Origin: Oscillospiraceae bacterium
GTDB lineage: Bacteria; Bacillota; Clostridia; Oscillospirales; UBA644
NCBI GenBank assembly: GCA_902783255.1
Contig: CACZQB010000058.1
Location: 62,001 to 126,000 of the forward strand
Reading direction: 5' to 3'
Length of the DNA stretch: 64,000 nucleotides
Under the pieces are notes generated by a model. It worked only from the letters and a program-made list of their open reading frames with translations, was not told the origin of the DNA and made no database searches. The position numbers and the translations under genes were made by a program. Shown here in pieces: positions 8,885 to 16,715 of this stretch. The stretch's first letter is position 1. Each line of letters opens with the position of its first letter.

Positions 8885-10306
8885 TTATTGATCTTTTCTT
8901 CTGGATGTCATGAGTTCGCGTCTCGACTGTTCATACATTTCCTGTCTCTTCAGCCTTCTGAGTTTGTCACGTTTCCTTCTCCTTGCGTTGGAGATAAAGA
9001 ACAGAAGCACAAATGCGCCCAGCAGTATAAGAATGACGGCAAGAATGATCAGAAATACTTTGAGTGCTGTAGGCATCCCCTTATTCTCGGTATCACTGTT
9101 CGTAGCCGGCGTTTCTTCAGAGACATCCGACGGAATAGTATTATCAGATGTTATCGGAATTGGATTTGTCAGCTGCTTTTCGGTATGTGTAAGAGCAAAT
9201 GTGCCTATGTTCGGGTACATGTATGTTCCGTCTGAGATCGAAAGAGTTATGCTCGGATCAATGTCATACCAGCTGTATGTATCGTTTATATTTATTTGCA
9301 GCAAAACATCTTCTTCGGCTACGGAAGTGTGCCTCAGGTAATACATATCGCTCGCAGGACTTATTGCAACCGTTGCCACAACGCTTCCGTTTTCAACAAC
9401 TTTTGAAACGGTAGGTTTGACTTCGGTTGTTGTGATCGGAGTTTTTGTAAAATTATCAAATCCGTAGTCAAGCAGCGTTTTAAGATCGGAAAAACGGTCG
9501 TTGCCCGTCGTTGAACCCAAAACTACAGCAACAAGCGTCTTATCGCCCCTTCTTGCCGCAGCAACTCCGGTGTAGCCTGCAGGACGAGTATACCCTGTTT
9601 TGCCTCCGATTATTCCTTCATAATAATGCGGGTCGGCGCCTTTCATCATCGAAAAACCCGAAGAAATAGTCAGAACTTCGGATTTTTTGTTGTCCGGCGG
9701 AATCTCATATATTACTGTCGAAAAAAGTTTAACGAATTTCTCATTAGTAATGGCGTATCTGGTGATCTGGGCCATATCAAAGGCAGTTGTAAGATGATTG
9801 TCATCAGGCAGACCGTGAGGATTCGTAAAGTGCGTGTTCTTTGCGCCGAGTTCGGCAGCTCGCTTATTCATTAGCTCCGCAAAAGCTTCAACTGAACCGG
9901 AAACGCTTTCCGCAATGCAGTTTGCGGCATCATTTGCAGATTCGATCATCGCAGCATACATCAGATCTTCCATTCTGATATTTTCTCCGGCTGTAAGAGC
10001 GATGTGCATACTGTCTGAATAGTCAGGTTTATCCATAATCGTTGCATCTGCGGATACCGTAACAACCGTGTCTGGATTAGCATTCTCCACTGCAAGAAGA
10101 ACAGTCATAATTTTTGTTATGCTTGCGGGAAAAAGCTGTTGATCCATGTTCTTTTCAGCTAGGACCTGACCTGTTGCAGCGTCCATCAACACATATGCGC
10201 CTGCGGTGATTCCTTCAGGCATCGCATATGCGCTTACGGGAATAACAGCAAATATCATGGCAAGTACCGTTACGGTGCAGAGCAGTTTCAATATCTGTCT
10301 GTGCAT
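8885..10306 (-). CDS. D-alanyl-D-alanine carboxypeptidase (peptidase S11, PBP5/DacF type)
   Basis: Trims the terminal D-Ala of peptidoglycan pentapeptides outside the cell. A signal peptide (residues 1–28) precedes the S11 catalytic domain. The active-site motifs are S62-x-x-K65 (PASITKIM), SAN in ESANDAAN, and KTG in GGKTGYT. The PBP5 C-terminal beta domain follows, then a Thr/Pro-rich linker, a transmembrane helix (about residues 415–440) and a strongly basic tail. It is therefore anchored by a real C-terminal membrane helix instead of the amphipathic helix of E. coli PBP5. It is the first gene after the promoter at 10384–10412 and opens the operon down to birA. Confidence 0.93.
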   Translation of the reverse strand: MHRQILKLLCTVTVLAMIFAVIPVSAYAMPEGITAGAYVLMDAATGQVLAEKNMDQQLFPASITKIMTVLLAVENANPDTVVTVSADATIMDKPDYSDSMHIALTAGENIRMEDLMYAAMIESANDAANCIAESVSGSVEAFAELMNKRAAELGAKNTHFTNPHGLPDDNHLTTAFDMAQITRYAITNEKFVKLFSTVIYEIPPDNKKSEVLTISSGFSMMKGADPHYYEGIIGGKTGYTRPAGYTGVAAARRGDKTLVAVVLGSTTGNDRFSDLKTLLDYGFDNFTKTPITTTEVKPTVSKVVENGSVVATVAISPASDMYYLRHTSVAEEDVLLQININDTYSWYDIDPSITLSISDGTYMYPNIGTFALTHTEKQLTNPIPITSDNTIPSDVSEETPATNSDTENKGMPTALKVFLIILAVILILLGAFVLLFFISNARRRKRDKLRRLKRQEMYEQSRRELMTSRRKDQ

Positions 10307-10383
10307 TTACTGATCGTCTCCTGTCGTAATATCTATTCTGCCGTATCCGCGACAGATTTAATTGCAATTGTATATACATAGTT

Positions 10384-10412
10384 ATTATAATACATTTTAT
10401 CGCATTAGTCAA
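10384..10412 (-). promoter_or_regulatory. SigA-type promoter for the carboxypeptidase–birA operon
   Basis: On the minus strand TTGACT (10412–10407) and TATAAT (10389–10384) are separated by 17 nt. The start of transcription would lie near 10377, about 70 nt before the carboxypeptidase ATG. It is back to back with the promoter of the next feature. Confidence 0.85.
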
Positions 10413-10437
10413 GTAGTAAATTTAACAAATTTACCGC

Positions 10438-10466
10438 TTGACAATAAGCGTATTATGTTGTATAAT
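10438..10466 (+). promoter_or_regulatory. Consensus SigA promoter upstream of the membrane protein–mreB pair
   Basis: Perfect TTGACA (10438–10443) and TATAAT (10461–10466) with a 17-nt spacer. It lies about 50 nt before the first gene of the pair, which has GGAG 8 nt ahead of its ATG. Confidence 0.9.
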
Positions 10467-10515
10467 GATAATTGTGGAGTTATAAACAGATTTTCTTTGA
10501 TTTCCGGAGAAAAAA

Positions 10516-11121
10516 ATGAAAAAAAGTTCTTTGATATATTTGTTCCTCGGCATAGGTCAGATAATTGCCGGTCTTCTCGGCTCATATTTCGTTTTTATTG
10601 TCTCAGGGCTCTTCTTCGTCTTCATATTTCTCTCTTTTCTTCTTGTAAAATCGGCAAAATCCGTAAAAATAATTTTATGCCTTGTTTTCACATTAATTGA
10701 CCTTTATTTTATCTATTACTCTTCATTTATGCTCATTTCCGAGCTTGACTACGCCTCTTTGAGACCTCAGACATGGATCATCATCCCCATAGCGGTCACA
10801 CTGATTGTTCTCATCGCGCTTTCCCTTTTTACGAAAGACAGCTTTTCTGATGATGAAATTATCGAAAAAACTAAAATCAGTGAGTGGGCAGATCGTTCTG
10901 TTGAAGATTTTACCGTTTTCGCACTGATCATTATCGGATGGCTCGGAACTTATGTTTTTGAATTTTATTTTGAATATTCCGCGGCATTCTGTATTACGGT
11001 ATGTTCGCTGAAAAATTATTACGACTTTTTATTCCCCAAACAAAACACAAACAACACAACACATTTATCCGATGAAAATGACATTATTTCAGAATCGGAA
11101 CGGGCTGTAAAGGAAACTTGA
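10516..11121 (+). CDS. Hypothetical multi-pass membrane protein upstream of mreB
   Basis: I do not recognise this 201-residue protein. It has about five hydrophobic segments: three in the first 75 residues, one near 92–112 and one near 135–155. A short hydrophilic tail rich in Asn, Thr, Glu and Ser follows. It lacks features of MreC or MreD. It is read from a consensus promoter, has a good ribosome binding site, and ends 1 nt before the mreB start codon, so the two are translated together. The position suggests a link to cell shape or wall growth, but that is inference from location only. Confidence 0.75.
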   Translation: MKKSSLIYLFLGIGQIIAGLLGSYFVFIVSGLFFVFIFLSFLLVKSAKSVKIILCLVFTLIDLYFIYYSSFMLISELDYASLRPQTWIIIPIAVTLIVLIALSLFTKDSFSDDEIIEKTKISEWADRSVEDFTVFALIIIGWLGTYVFEFYFEYSAAFCITVCSLKNYYDFLFPKQNTNNTTHLSDENDIISESERAVKET

Positions 11122-11122
11122 T

Positions 11123-12145
11123 ATGTTTGAAAAAAATATAGGTATCGACCTTGGTACCGCCTCTGTTCTTATTTATGTTAAGGGCAAAGGCATTGTCTTG
11201 CGCGAACCCTCCGTTGTTGCCATAGACAGAACAACGGGTAAAATACTCAAAGTAGGCGTAGAGGCGCAGGAAATGCTCGGAAGAACTCCGGGTAACATCC
11301 TTGCGATCCGTCCCCTTCGTGACGGCGTAATATCCGATTACGAAACTACCGAACGAATGCTTAAATATTTTATTAAACGAGTAAACGGCCATTCTATTTT
11401 CAGACCAAATATCGTTGTTTGTATCCCGTCCAGGATCAACGAGGTCGAAGAACGTGCTGTTCGTGACGCTGCGCTCAATGCGGGCGCAAAATCAGTCGAG
11501 CTTATTGAAGAACCGATGGCTGCCGCGATAGGGGCGGGTATTGATATTTCAAAACCGCGCGGCGTTATGGTTATCGACATAGGCGGCGGCACAGCGGATA
11601 TTGCCGTCATCTCGCTTGGCGATGTAGTCGTTTCCGAAAGCGTAAAAGTAGCTGGAGACAGATTTGACGAAGCTCTCGTAAAATTTATACGAAAAGAGTG
11701 GGGCATCCTTATTGGCGAAAGAACTGCGGAAGATATCAAGATCCGTATCGGCTGTGTATCCCCGCGTCCCGAAAAGCTTTCAATGACAGTCCGCGGAAGA
11801 GATCTCACATCCGGTCTTCCCCGCGAATTTACTATAACATCCGAAGACACTATGGAAGCATATCAGGAACCCGCAAGAAGCGTTGCGGAAGCTACACATG
11901 ATGTTCTTTCACGCACTCCGCCCGAACTGATAGGGGATATATCTCTTGACGGTATTATAATGACAGGCGGCGGAAGTCTTCTTTACGGCTTCGATAAGAT
12001 GATTGCGGAATATGTCGGTATCCGCGTCGCTGTAGCCGAGGACGCAGTATCATGCGTTGCAAAAGGAACCGGCGCTGCTCTTGAGCTTGTAAGCGACCTT
12101 TCCTCGATCAAGGCAAATTCCCCGAACAAAAAACTGTGGGGCTGA
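11123..12145 (+). CDS. mreB: Rod shape-determining protein MreB/Mbl
   Basis: A bacterial actin of 340 residues that forms membrane-bound filaments guiding lateral wall synthesis. The phosphate-1 motif (IGIDLGTASVLIYVKG), phosphate-2 motif (VIDIGGGTADIAV) and adenosine motif (IMTGGGSLLYG) are all present. So is the family segment REPSVVAIDRTTGKI. mreC and mreD do not follow, and a terminator comes 20 nt after the stop. An orphan MreB or Mbl paralogue read with a small membrane protein is therefore the likely case. AAAGGA lies 7–12 nt before the ATG. Confidence 0.96.
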   Translation: MFEKNIGIDLGTASVLIYVKGKGIVLREPSVVAIDRTTGKILKVGVEAQEMLGRTPGNILAIRPLRDGVISDYETTERMLKYFIKRVNGHSIFRPNIVVCIPSRINEVEERAVRDAALNAGAKSVELIEEPMAAAIGAGIDISKPRGVMVIDIGGGTADIAVISLGDVVVSESVKVAGDRFDEALVKFIRKEWGILIGERTAEDIKIRIGCVSPRPEKLSMTVRGRDLTSGLPREFTITSEDTMEAYQEPARSVAEATHDVLSRTPPELIGDISLDGIIMTGGGSLLYGFDKMIAEYVGIRVAVAEDAVSCVAKGTGAALELVSDLSSIKANSPNKKLWG

Positions 12146-12165
12146 TTATCTGATGTGAATTATAT

Positions 12166-12193
12166 AACCCGAAAGCATTGCTTTCGGGTTTTG
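12166..12193 (+). terminator. Intrinsic terminator after mreB
   Basis: Stem AACCCGAAAG / CTTTCGGGTT with a 5-nt loop and a short T tract. It sits between convergent mreB and the vWA gene and may serve both. Confidence 0.82.
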
Positions 12194-12201
12194 TCGTATA
12201 T

Positions 12202-12849
12202 TTATTTCTTTCTGCTTACATAATCTTCTTCGATTTCCTGCTTCCAGTTCGAAGTCAACGGTGCGCATTCCCTGACAGAGCATAAGGCATCTCCGATTAC
12301 TTTGAAAGTCAGCCTTGTTCCCTTTTTATCGGCATTGTAATTTACTGCTCTGTCTGCGCCGATCCCGAAATTCTTTGCTGTTTCAACAGCATCGATATTC
12401 GCACCGAGGAACAAGAATTCCCAGCCTTTTTCTTCTTTCTTTTTTTCGATCAGATTTTTTACTTCTTTACTGTCGTATTCTCTGCTCGCGTTTTCCATGC
12501 CGTCTGTTGTAATAACAAAAACAGTGTGCTCCGGAATATCTTCTTCTCTTGCGTATTTATGCACATTGCTTATATGATGTATCGCGCCTCCTATAGCATC
12601 GATTAATGCAGTGCATCCGCCTACTGTGTAATCCCTGTCTGTCATCGGCTCGATCTTTTTTATATCTACTCTGTCGTGCAGCACTTCGCTCTTATTGTCA
12701 AAAAGGACCGTCGATACAACAGCCTCGCCGTCTGCCTTCTTTTGTTTTTCTATCATCGCATTGAATCCGCCGATTGTGTCACTTTCAAGTCCGCTCATTG
12801 ATCCGCTTCTGTCCAGAATAAAGACGATTTCAGTAAAATTTTTTTTCAT
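12202..12849 (-). CDS. von Willebrand factor A domain protein
   Basis: A 215-residue soluble protein that is almost entirely one vWA domain. The metal ion-dependent adhesion site is complete: D13-x-S15-x-S17 in ILDRSGSMSG, a Thr in CTALIDAIGG, and an Asp in ITTDGMENAS. There is no signal peptide, so it probably works in the cytoplasm. Stand-alone vWA proteins of this type occur near tellurite-resistance-like or MoxR-type systems, but neither is nearby here. An AGGAGG ribosome binding site lies 8 nt upstream of the ATG. Function unknown beyond metal-dependent protein binding. Confidence 0.85.
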   Translation of the reverse strand: MKKNFTEIVFILDRSGSMSGLESDTIGGFNAMIEKQKKADGEAVVSTVLFDNKSEVLHDRVDIKKIEPMTDRDYTVGGCTALIDAIGGAIHHISNVHKYAREEDIPEHTVFVITTDGMENASREYDSKEVKNLIEKKKEEKGWEFLFLGANIDAVETAKNFGIGADRAVNYNADKKGTRLTFKVIGDALCSVRECAPLTSNWKQEIEEDYVSRKK

Positions 12850-12863
12850 TATTGATTCCTCCT

Positions 12864-12902
12864 AAAAAAATATGACTGCAATTTTTTTTTCTTGCAGTCA
12901 TA
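12864..12902 (-). terminator. Intrinsic terminator after the cation exporter gene
   Basis: On the minus strand an 11-bp stem (TATGACTGCAA with its complement, 12871–12881 and 12892–12902) is followed by seven T's. A smaller hairpin (GTCGCTT/AAGCGAC, 12929–12945) lies between it and the cation exporter stop codon. The T tract runs directly into the AGGAGG site of the vWA gene. Confidence 0.85.
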
Positions 12903-12950
12903 TTATACATTTTATTTCGTTTTATGTGGTCGCTTTTGAAGCGACATTTT

Positions 12951-14081
12951 TTATATATCCGAAATATCTGAATCGGGGAGAATAAAGAACTTATATTCGG
13001 GATATTCGGGTTGTATTTCCTTCATCAGCGTCTCTACCGCTTCGTTCCGTGATATGTCAAAACTGATCACAACGTCAAATCTCACAGCTTTTTCTTCGGG
13101 ATCAGCATGAAAACCGTGAAGTTGAAGCGCCCAGTCATGAGAAAGAACGATTTTTTGTATGTTGTTTCTCATGTTTGCAATTTCACTGTTCCCGGTGTTG
13201 AAAGAATACACACCAACGCCCGTGAGAATAACGCCTGTTTCTTTATATACGTTCGATTCTATTTTTCTCGTCAGCTTGTCAACTTCTTCAACTGTCATTA
13301 CATCAGGCAGCTCAATATGCACAGATGCATAGTTCTTGTCGGGACCGTAGTTATTGATCAGAAGATCGTAAGCTCCGCGTACCTGAGGTTCTGATGTTAT
13401 TATCTTCTTTATTTCTTTCGTCAGATCTGCATCGGCACGTCTTCCGAGTATATCTGTCAACGTGTCTCCCATCATTTCAAGACCGGATTTTATTATCATG
13501 ATCGAAATAACGATTCCGATATAAGGTTCAAGCGAAATATTGAATATTTTGAAGATGATTGCGCATGCAAGAACTGATGAAGATAAGATCGCATCGAAAA
13601 GTGCGTCTGAACCGGATGCAACAAGTGCCCCGGAAGAAACCTTCTGTCCCTGTTTTTTTACAAACGCGCCAAGTATGAGCTTTGCAGCGATAGCAACAGC
13701 AATTATAATAAGCGAAATAATCGAATAATCTGGCGTTTCAGGCTCGATTATCTTTTTTATCGACTCTGTAAGCGATGTTATACCAGCATACAATACGAGC
13801 GCGGCAACGATCATGGAACTTAAATATTCAATTCTTCCGTGACCTAAAGGGTGCTTCTTGTCGGGCGCTCTTCCGGCTAATTTTGCGCCTATTACAGTTA
13901 TTACCGACGACAGAGCATCCGATAAATTGTTTACGGCGTCAAGCGTTACCGCGATGGAGTTTGACATTATACCTATTATCGCCTTGAATACCGAGAGCAA
14001 CACATTCGTTATTATTCCTATAGCGCTCGTTTTTACAATGGCTTTTTCCCGTTCAGCAGCGCCGAGTGATATATCTTCCAT
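12951..14081 (-). CDS. Cation diffusion facilitator (CDF) family transporter
   Basis: A proton-coupled divalent cation exporter of about 376 residues. The N-terminal half has six membrane segments with metal-site acidic residues in LDAVNNLSDALSSVI and in the later SDALFDAILSS. A cytoplasmic C-terminal ferredoxin-like domain follows, ending with an extra stretch of about 80 residues that repeats a similar fold (the longer form of the family). I place the start at the ATG at 14081, which has GGAGG 7–11 nt upstream, rather than at an in-frame start at 14123. The metal (Zn, Mn, Fe or Co) cannot be read from the sequence. It is read after the macro-like gene with a gap of 45 nt. Confidence 0.9.
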   Translation of the reverse strand: MEDISLGAAEREKAIVKTSAIGIITNVLLSVFKAIIGIMSNSIAVTLDAVNNLSDALSSVITVIGAKLAGRAPDKKHPLGHGRIEYLSSMIVAALVLYAGITSLTESIKKIIEPETPDYSIISLIIIAVAIAAKLILGAFVKKQGQKVSSGALVASGSDALFDAILSSSVLACAIIFKIFNISLEPYIGIVISIMIIKSGLEMMGDTLTDILGRRADADLTKEIKKIITSEPQVRGAYDLLINNYGPDKNYASVHIELPDVMTVEEVDKLTRKIESNVYKETGVILTGVGVYSFNTGNSEIANMRNNIQKIVLSHDWALQLHGFHADPEEKAVRFDVVISFDISRNEAVETLMKEIQPEYPEYKFFILPDSDISDI

Positions 14082-14126
14082 TATTGTCCTCCATTGTCCG
14101 CAATTAGCGGACAGAAAAATCATTTA

Positions 14127-15098
14127 TTATGCACCGAGCAGATTCTGATCAAATGCAAAAAGTGCTTCGTTTATTTCAAAAATGTCATATATTCCGTTTG
14201 AAATATAGTATTCTATTATAATATCGAATTTGCTTGAATGTGAAAGCGCGAATCCTGCTTTCATAAGCATTTCTTTCGTTTCATCCAAAGAAAGCTCCAG
14301 AGCAACCGCAAACGCTATTGCCGTAGCTTTACTCGGTCTGTAAAGTCTGTCGCTTCTTATTTTTGAAAACAGCTTTCTGTCTATATTGGCTTTCTTATAG
14401 CATTCCGCGTCTGTCATTCCCGCTTCGTCTATTTTCCTGAGCAGCATTTCCGAAAAACTTTCGTCGATCTGTTTGAGCGCAGATTCAAGCGTCGTCAGTT
14501 CTTTTTTCGAAGTCGAAATTCTCGCTCCTATCATCGGCGCAGTCATCGTGTCGCATTCCGCGTCGGATTTGTCTGCAGACCATGCAAATCTGTTTTTCAT
14601 CTTTCTTTCAGGGAAAGATGCTTCCGAATATGCAGAGGTGTAGGTAATATTTTCTTTAGGCAGACGATCAGTGATATAATCGTTCAGTTTTTCAAAATCT
14701 CTTTTTTGCCTGATTAATTCGTCTTTTTCGTCAACTGTTATGTAAACAGACATATCGCCGTCTGTCAGTGTATCCGACATTGACTGCTCGGCAATTTTTA
14801 ACAGTCTGTCAGTATCGAAAAAACGCTCTTTTTCCGTAAGCAGAGGAAGAGTAATCGAGGAGACATCCTCTTTTCTCGCCGCAGATACGATTTCAGAGTA
14901 AAGGTTTGCGATTAACTCTTCAGTTTTATCACCGCAATTCTTTTTCGGGATAACGGCATTTATTTTAACGGGAAAACCTTCTTTGCTTTCCGCAAAAACA
15001 TCTCCCGCTTTTCTTTTTCCGAAAAAATCAGGTCTTTTTTCAACAGCAACAGCATCGGTATTAACATTCGAAGATGCATTCACTATATAAAGCGGCAT
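14127..15098 (-). CDS. Degenerate macro-domain protein with conserved C-terminal helical (HTH-like) module
   Basis: A 323-residue cytoplasmic protein in two parts. Residues 1–160 follow the order of a macro domain (MPLYIVN start, NTDAVA, the helix LIANLYSEIVSAARKE, then SSITLPLL). However, the asparagine/glycine-rich ADP-ribose loops of active macro domains are absent. The C-terminal 95 residues match a conserved Firmicute module usually found after macro domains: FSEMLLRKIDEAGMTDAECY through YKKANIDRKLFSKI to a C-terminal FDQNLLG. It looks like an XRE-type helix-turn-helix fold. AAGGAGG lies before the ATG at 15098, favouring it over a start at 15152. It is read from its own promoter with the CDF gene behind it. 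Binding of ADP-ribose is doubtful. Confidence 0.78.
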   Translation of the reverse strand: MPLYIVNASSNVNTDAVAVEKRPDFFGKRKAGDVFAESKEGFPVKINAVIPKKNCGDKTEELIANLYSEIVSAARKEDVSSITLPLLTEKERFFDTDRLLKIAEQSMSDTLTDGDMSVYITVDEKDELIRQKRDFEKLNDYITDRLPKENITYTSAYSEASFPERKMKNRFAWSADKSDAECDTMTAPMIGARISTSKKELTTLESALKQIDESFSEMLLRKIDEAGMTDAECYKKANIDRKLFSKIRSDRLYRPSKATAIAFAVALELSLDETKEMLMKAGFALSHSSKFDIIIEYYISNGIYDIFEINEALFAFDQNLLGA

Positions 15099-15142
15099 AT
15101 TATCGCCTCCTTTGGGATAATCCCACTCTGATTTATTTGTAT

Positions 15143-15171
15143 ATTTTATCACAAATCCTTTTTTGTGTCAA
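15143..15171 (-). promoter_or_regulatory. SigA-type promoter for the macro-like gene and CDF exporter
   Basis: Minus-strand TTGACA (15171–15166), 17-nt spacer, TAAAAT (15148–15143). Transcription would start about 38 nt before the ATG at 15098. Confidence 0.83.
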
Positions 15172-15187
15172 GTATTTTGACGGTACA

Positions 15188-15214
15188 ATAAAAACAGACT
15201 CCCGAAGGAGCCTG
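15188..15214 (-). terminator. Intrinsic terminator after the zinc-ribbon gene
   Basis: On the minus strand CAGGCTCC-TTCG-GGAGTCTG is followed by TTTTTATT. An 8-bp stem with one mismatch and a stable tetraloop. Confidence 0.82.
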
Positions 15215-15232
15215 TATAATTGTAATCTGAAA

Positions 15233-15778
15233 CTATTTTCTGAGGATCTCGTATACGGTTGCGTTTATTCTTTCCGATGTGTTTTTGCTGTCTGCCGTAA
15301 TGTTGATAAGCTCTGAAAGATTATCGTTTATATTCGCAAGGTTTGTGCATGCGTCAAGAAGGATAAAACCGTAGCACACCGATGCAAATGCAAGAACAAC
15401 ACTCATTATTATAATGAAAATACCCGATATTACCGCAGCCGCTCCGCTGATCGCTGCTCCTCCGTATGGGTTACCCGGTATTGCTGCGAGCGATCCTGCA
15501 GACATAACTGTTATTCCCATTATAATTCCGATAAGGATTATTCCCACAAAGGAAAGCCACAGCATCACTTTTGCAAACATTATCCAGCCCATGCCTTTGC
15601 CTTTTTTTACCGTATAAGTTTTGTTCTGACCAAGGTTGGGCGGAGGAATAACTACCGTTCTTTGGATATTGTTTTCAAATCCGTTCTGCTGTGCTCCGGC
15701 AACAGCTACCGGTGTGCCGCAATTCGGGCATATTGTAGCGCCGTTTTCAATGTTGGCACCGCATTTGTTACAAATCAT
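15233..15778 (-). CDS. Zinc-ribbon membrane protein
   Basis: A 181-residue protein starting with a zinc ribbon, C3-x2-C6 and C17-x2-C20 (CNKCGAN…CPNCGTP). A Gln/Asn-rich linker follows, then two to three hydrophobic segments between residues about 70 and 145. This ribbon-plus-membrane layout is common in Firmicutes and has no assigned function. The C-terminal 35 residues are hydrophilic and probably cytoplasmic (LANINDNLSELINI). It has its own terminator and a ribosome binding site AGAGGT. No promoter could be called with confidence; the divergent thiT promoter lies just upstream. Confidence 0.8.
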   Translation of the reverse strand: MICNKCGANIENGATICPNCGTPVAVAGAQQNGFENNIQRTVVIPPPNLGQNKTYTVKKGKGMGWIMFAKVMLWLSFVGIILIGIIMGITVMSAGSLAAIPGNPYGGAAISGAAAVISGIFIIIMSVVLAFASVCYGFILLDACTNLANINDNLSELINITADSKNTSERINATVYEILRK

Positions 15779-15812
15779 TTTTGATTACCTCTTTCTTTAT
15801 ATAAAAATATTA

Positions 15813-15841
15813 TTGACAAATAGAAAAAAATGTGCTATAAT
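15813..15841 (+). promoter_or_regulatory. Consensus SigA promoter of the thiT riboswitch transcript
   Basis: Perfect TTGACA (15813–15818) and TATAAT (15836–15841) with a 17-nt spacer. Transcription would start about 8 nt before the riboswitch. Confidence 0.92.
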
Positions 15842-15854
15842 CCAGAAAAATCAA

Positions 15855-15935
15855 TATTGCTTTGGGGTACCGGATTTCGGTTGAGAAACACCCATTGAAC
15901 CTGATGAGGTTAATACCTCCGTAGGAAAAGCAAAT
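15855..15935 (+). ncRNA. TPP riboswitch (THI element)
   Basis: The conserved core is readable: GGGGTACC, then GGTTGAGAAACACCC, then TGAACCTGATGAGGTTAATACC and CGTAGGAAAAGCA. The closing P1 helix pairs TTGCTT (15857–15862) with AAGCAA (15928–15933). A terminator hairpin follows at once, so thiamine pyrophosphate should switch off transcription into thiT. The TTGAGA in place of the common CTGAGA is a small variation. Confidence 0.95.
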
Positions 15936-15948
15936 TATACGTCGTTTC

Positions 15949-15984
15949 AGGTTCGCTGTGTTTATGCTGCGGACCTTTTTGCTT
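15949..15984 (+). terminator. Riboswitch-controlled terminator before thiT
   Basis: AGGTTCGC (15949–15956) pairs with GCGGACCT (15969–15976), followed by TTTTGCTTTT. It lies 14 nt after the riboswitch and 36 nt before the thiT start, the expected place for the expression platform. Confidence 0.85.
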
Positions 15985-16019
15985 TTATATTGATTATAAA
16001 GCTAAAAGGAGTGATTACT

Positions 16020-16604
16020 ATGCAACATACTTCGGTTGCAAAAACAAACAGAAACAATAACCTCAAACGTCTTGCACTTTGCGCAATCATGATTGCACTG
16101 GCAACGGTCTTAAGCATTTTCCCAACAATCAAGGCGCCCTTGGGCGGTTCCATTACCATTGCAAGCATGGTGCCCATAATGCTCGTATCCTTTGTTTACG
16201 GACCCAAATGGGGCGTTCCCGTTGCAGTTGGCTACTCAGTCGTTCAGCTGCTTCTTGATGTCGCGGCTGTTGCATCATGGGGGCTTACTCCGGCAGTTTT
16301 TGTCGGTTGTCTTCTTATCGACTATATTATTGCTTTTTCGGTTCTCTGCGTCTGCGGCTTTTTTACGCTTAAAAAGACAACTCTTGTCAGAGTTATTCTC
16401 GGCACGCTTACCGCAGGAATGCTGAGGTATTTTGCCCACTTTGTTTCGGGTTATCTGTTCTTTGGAGCATGGGCGGAGGAGGGCTTCTCTCCGTTTACAT
16501 GGGCGATCGTATATAACGGCGCTTACATGATCCCCGAAATAGCAATCTGTATCGTGGTCATGATAGCTCTTTACAAACTGATACCGAAATTTAAGGAAAT
16601 GTAA
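16020..16604 (+). CDS. thiT: Energy-coupled thiamine transporter ThiT (ECF S component)
   Basis: A 194-residue integral membrane protein with six hydrophobic segments that captures thiamine and docks to the shared ECF energising module (EcfA, EcfA', EcfT), which is not in this window. The ThiT fingerprints are present near the end of the protein: RYFAHFVSGYLFFGAWAEEG and YNGAYMIPE, which line the thiamine pocket. A TPP riboswitch and its terminator precede it, which confirms the substrate independently. The ATG at 16020 has AAAGGAG 9 nt upstream and is preferred over an upstream in-frame start at 15990. Confidence 0.95.
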   Translation: MQHTSVAKTNRNNNLKRLALCAIMIALATVLSIFPTIKAPLGGSITIASMVPIMLVSFVYGPKWGVPVAVGYSVVQLLLDVAAVASWGLTPAVFVGCLLIDYIIAFSVLCVCGFFTLKKTTLVRVILGTLTAGMLRYFAHFVSGYLFFGAWAEEGFSPFTWAIVYNGAYMIPEIAICIVVMIALYKLIPKFKEM

Positions 16605-16618
16605 AACGATATTATTTT

Positions 16619-16715
16619 GAACGGCGAAAAAATCTGATTTTCATTATGGTTATCGACGAAACGACCGAAATCATATAATGAAATAATGATCGGATTTTTC
16701 GCCGTTCTTTTATTT
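16619..16715 (+). terminator. Long inverted repeat with T tract downstream of thiT
   Basis: GAACGGCGAAAAAATC (16619–16634) pairs with GATTTTTCGCCGTTC (16693–16707) apart from a single-base bulge, and TTTTATTTT follows. Inside it, TCATTAT (16640–16646) pairs with ATAATGA (16675–16681). The whole forms a hairpin of about 89 nt, far longer than a normal terminator. It can end thiT transcription and lies 8 nt from the convergent DUF4364 stop codon. Confidence 0.72.

Noticed and set aside
12902..12930. Possible promoter for the vWA gene (TATAAT at 12907–12902 on the minus strand)
   Set aside because: The -35 position reads ACCACA, far from consensus, and the -10 lies inside the terminator stem region.
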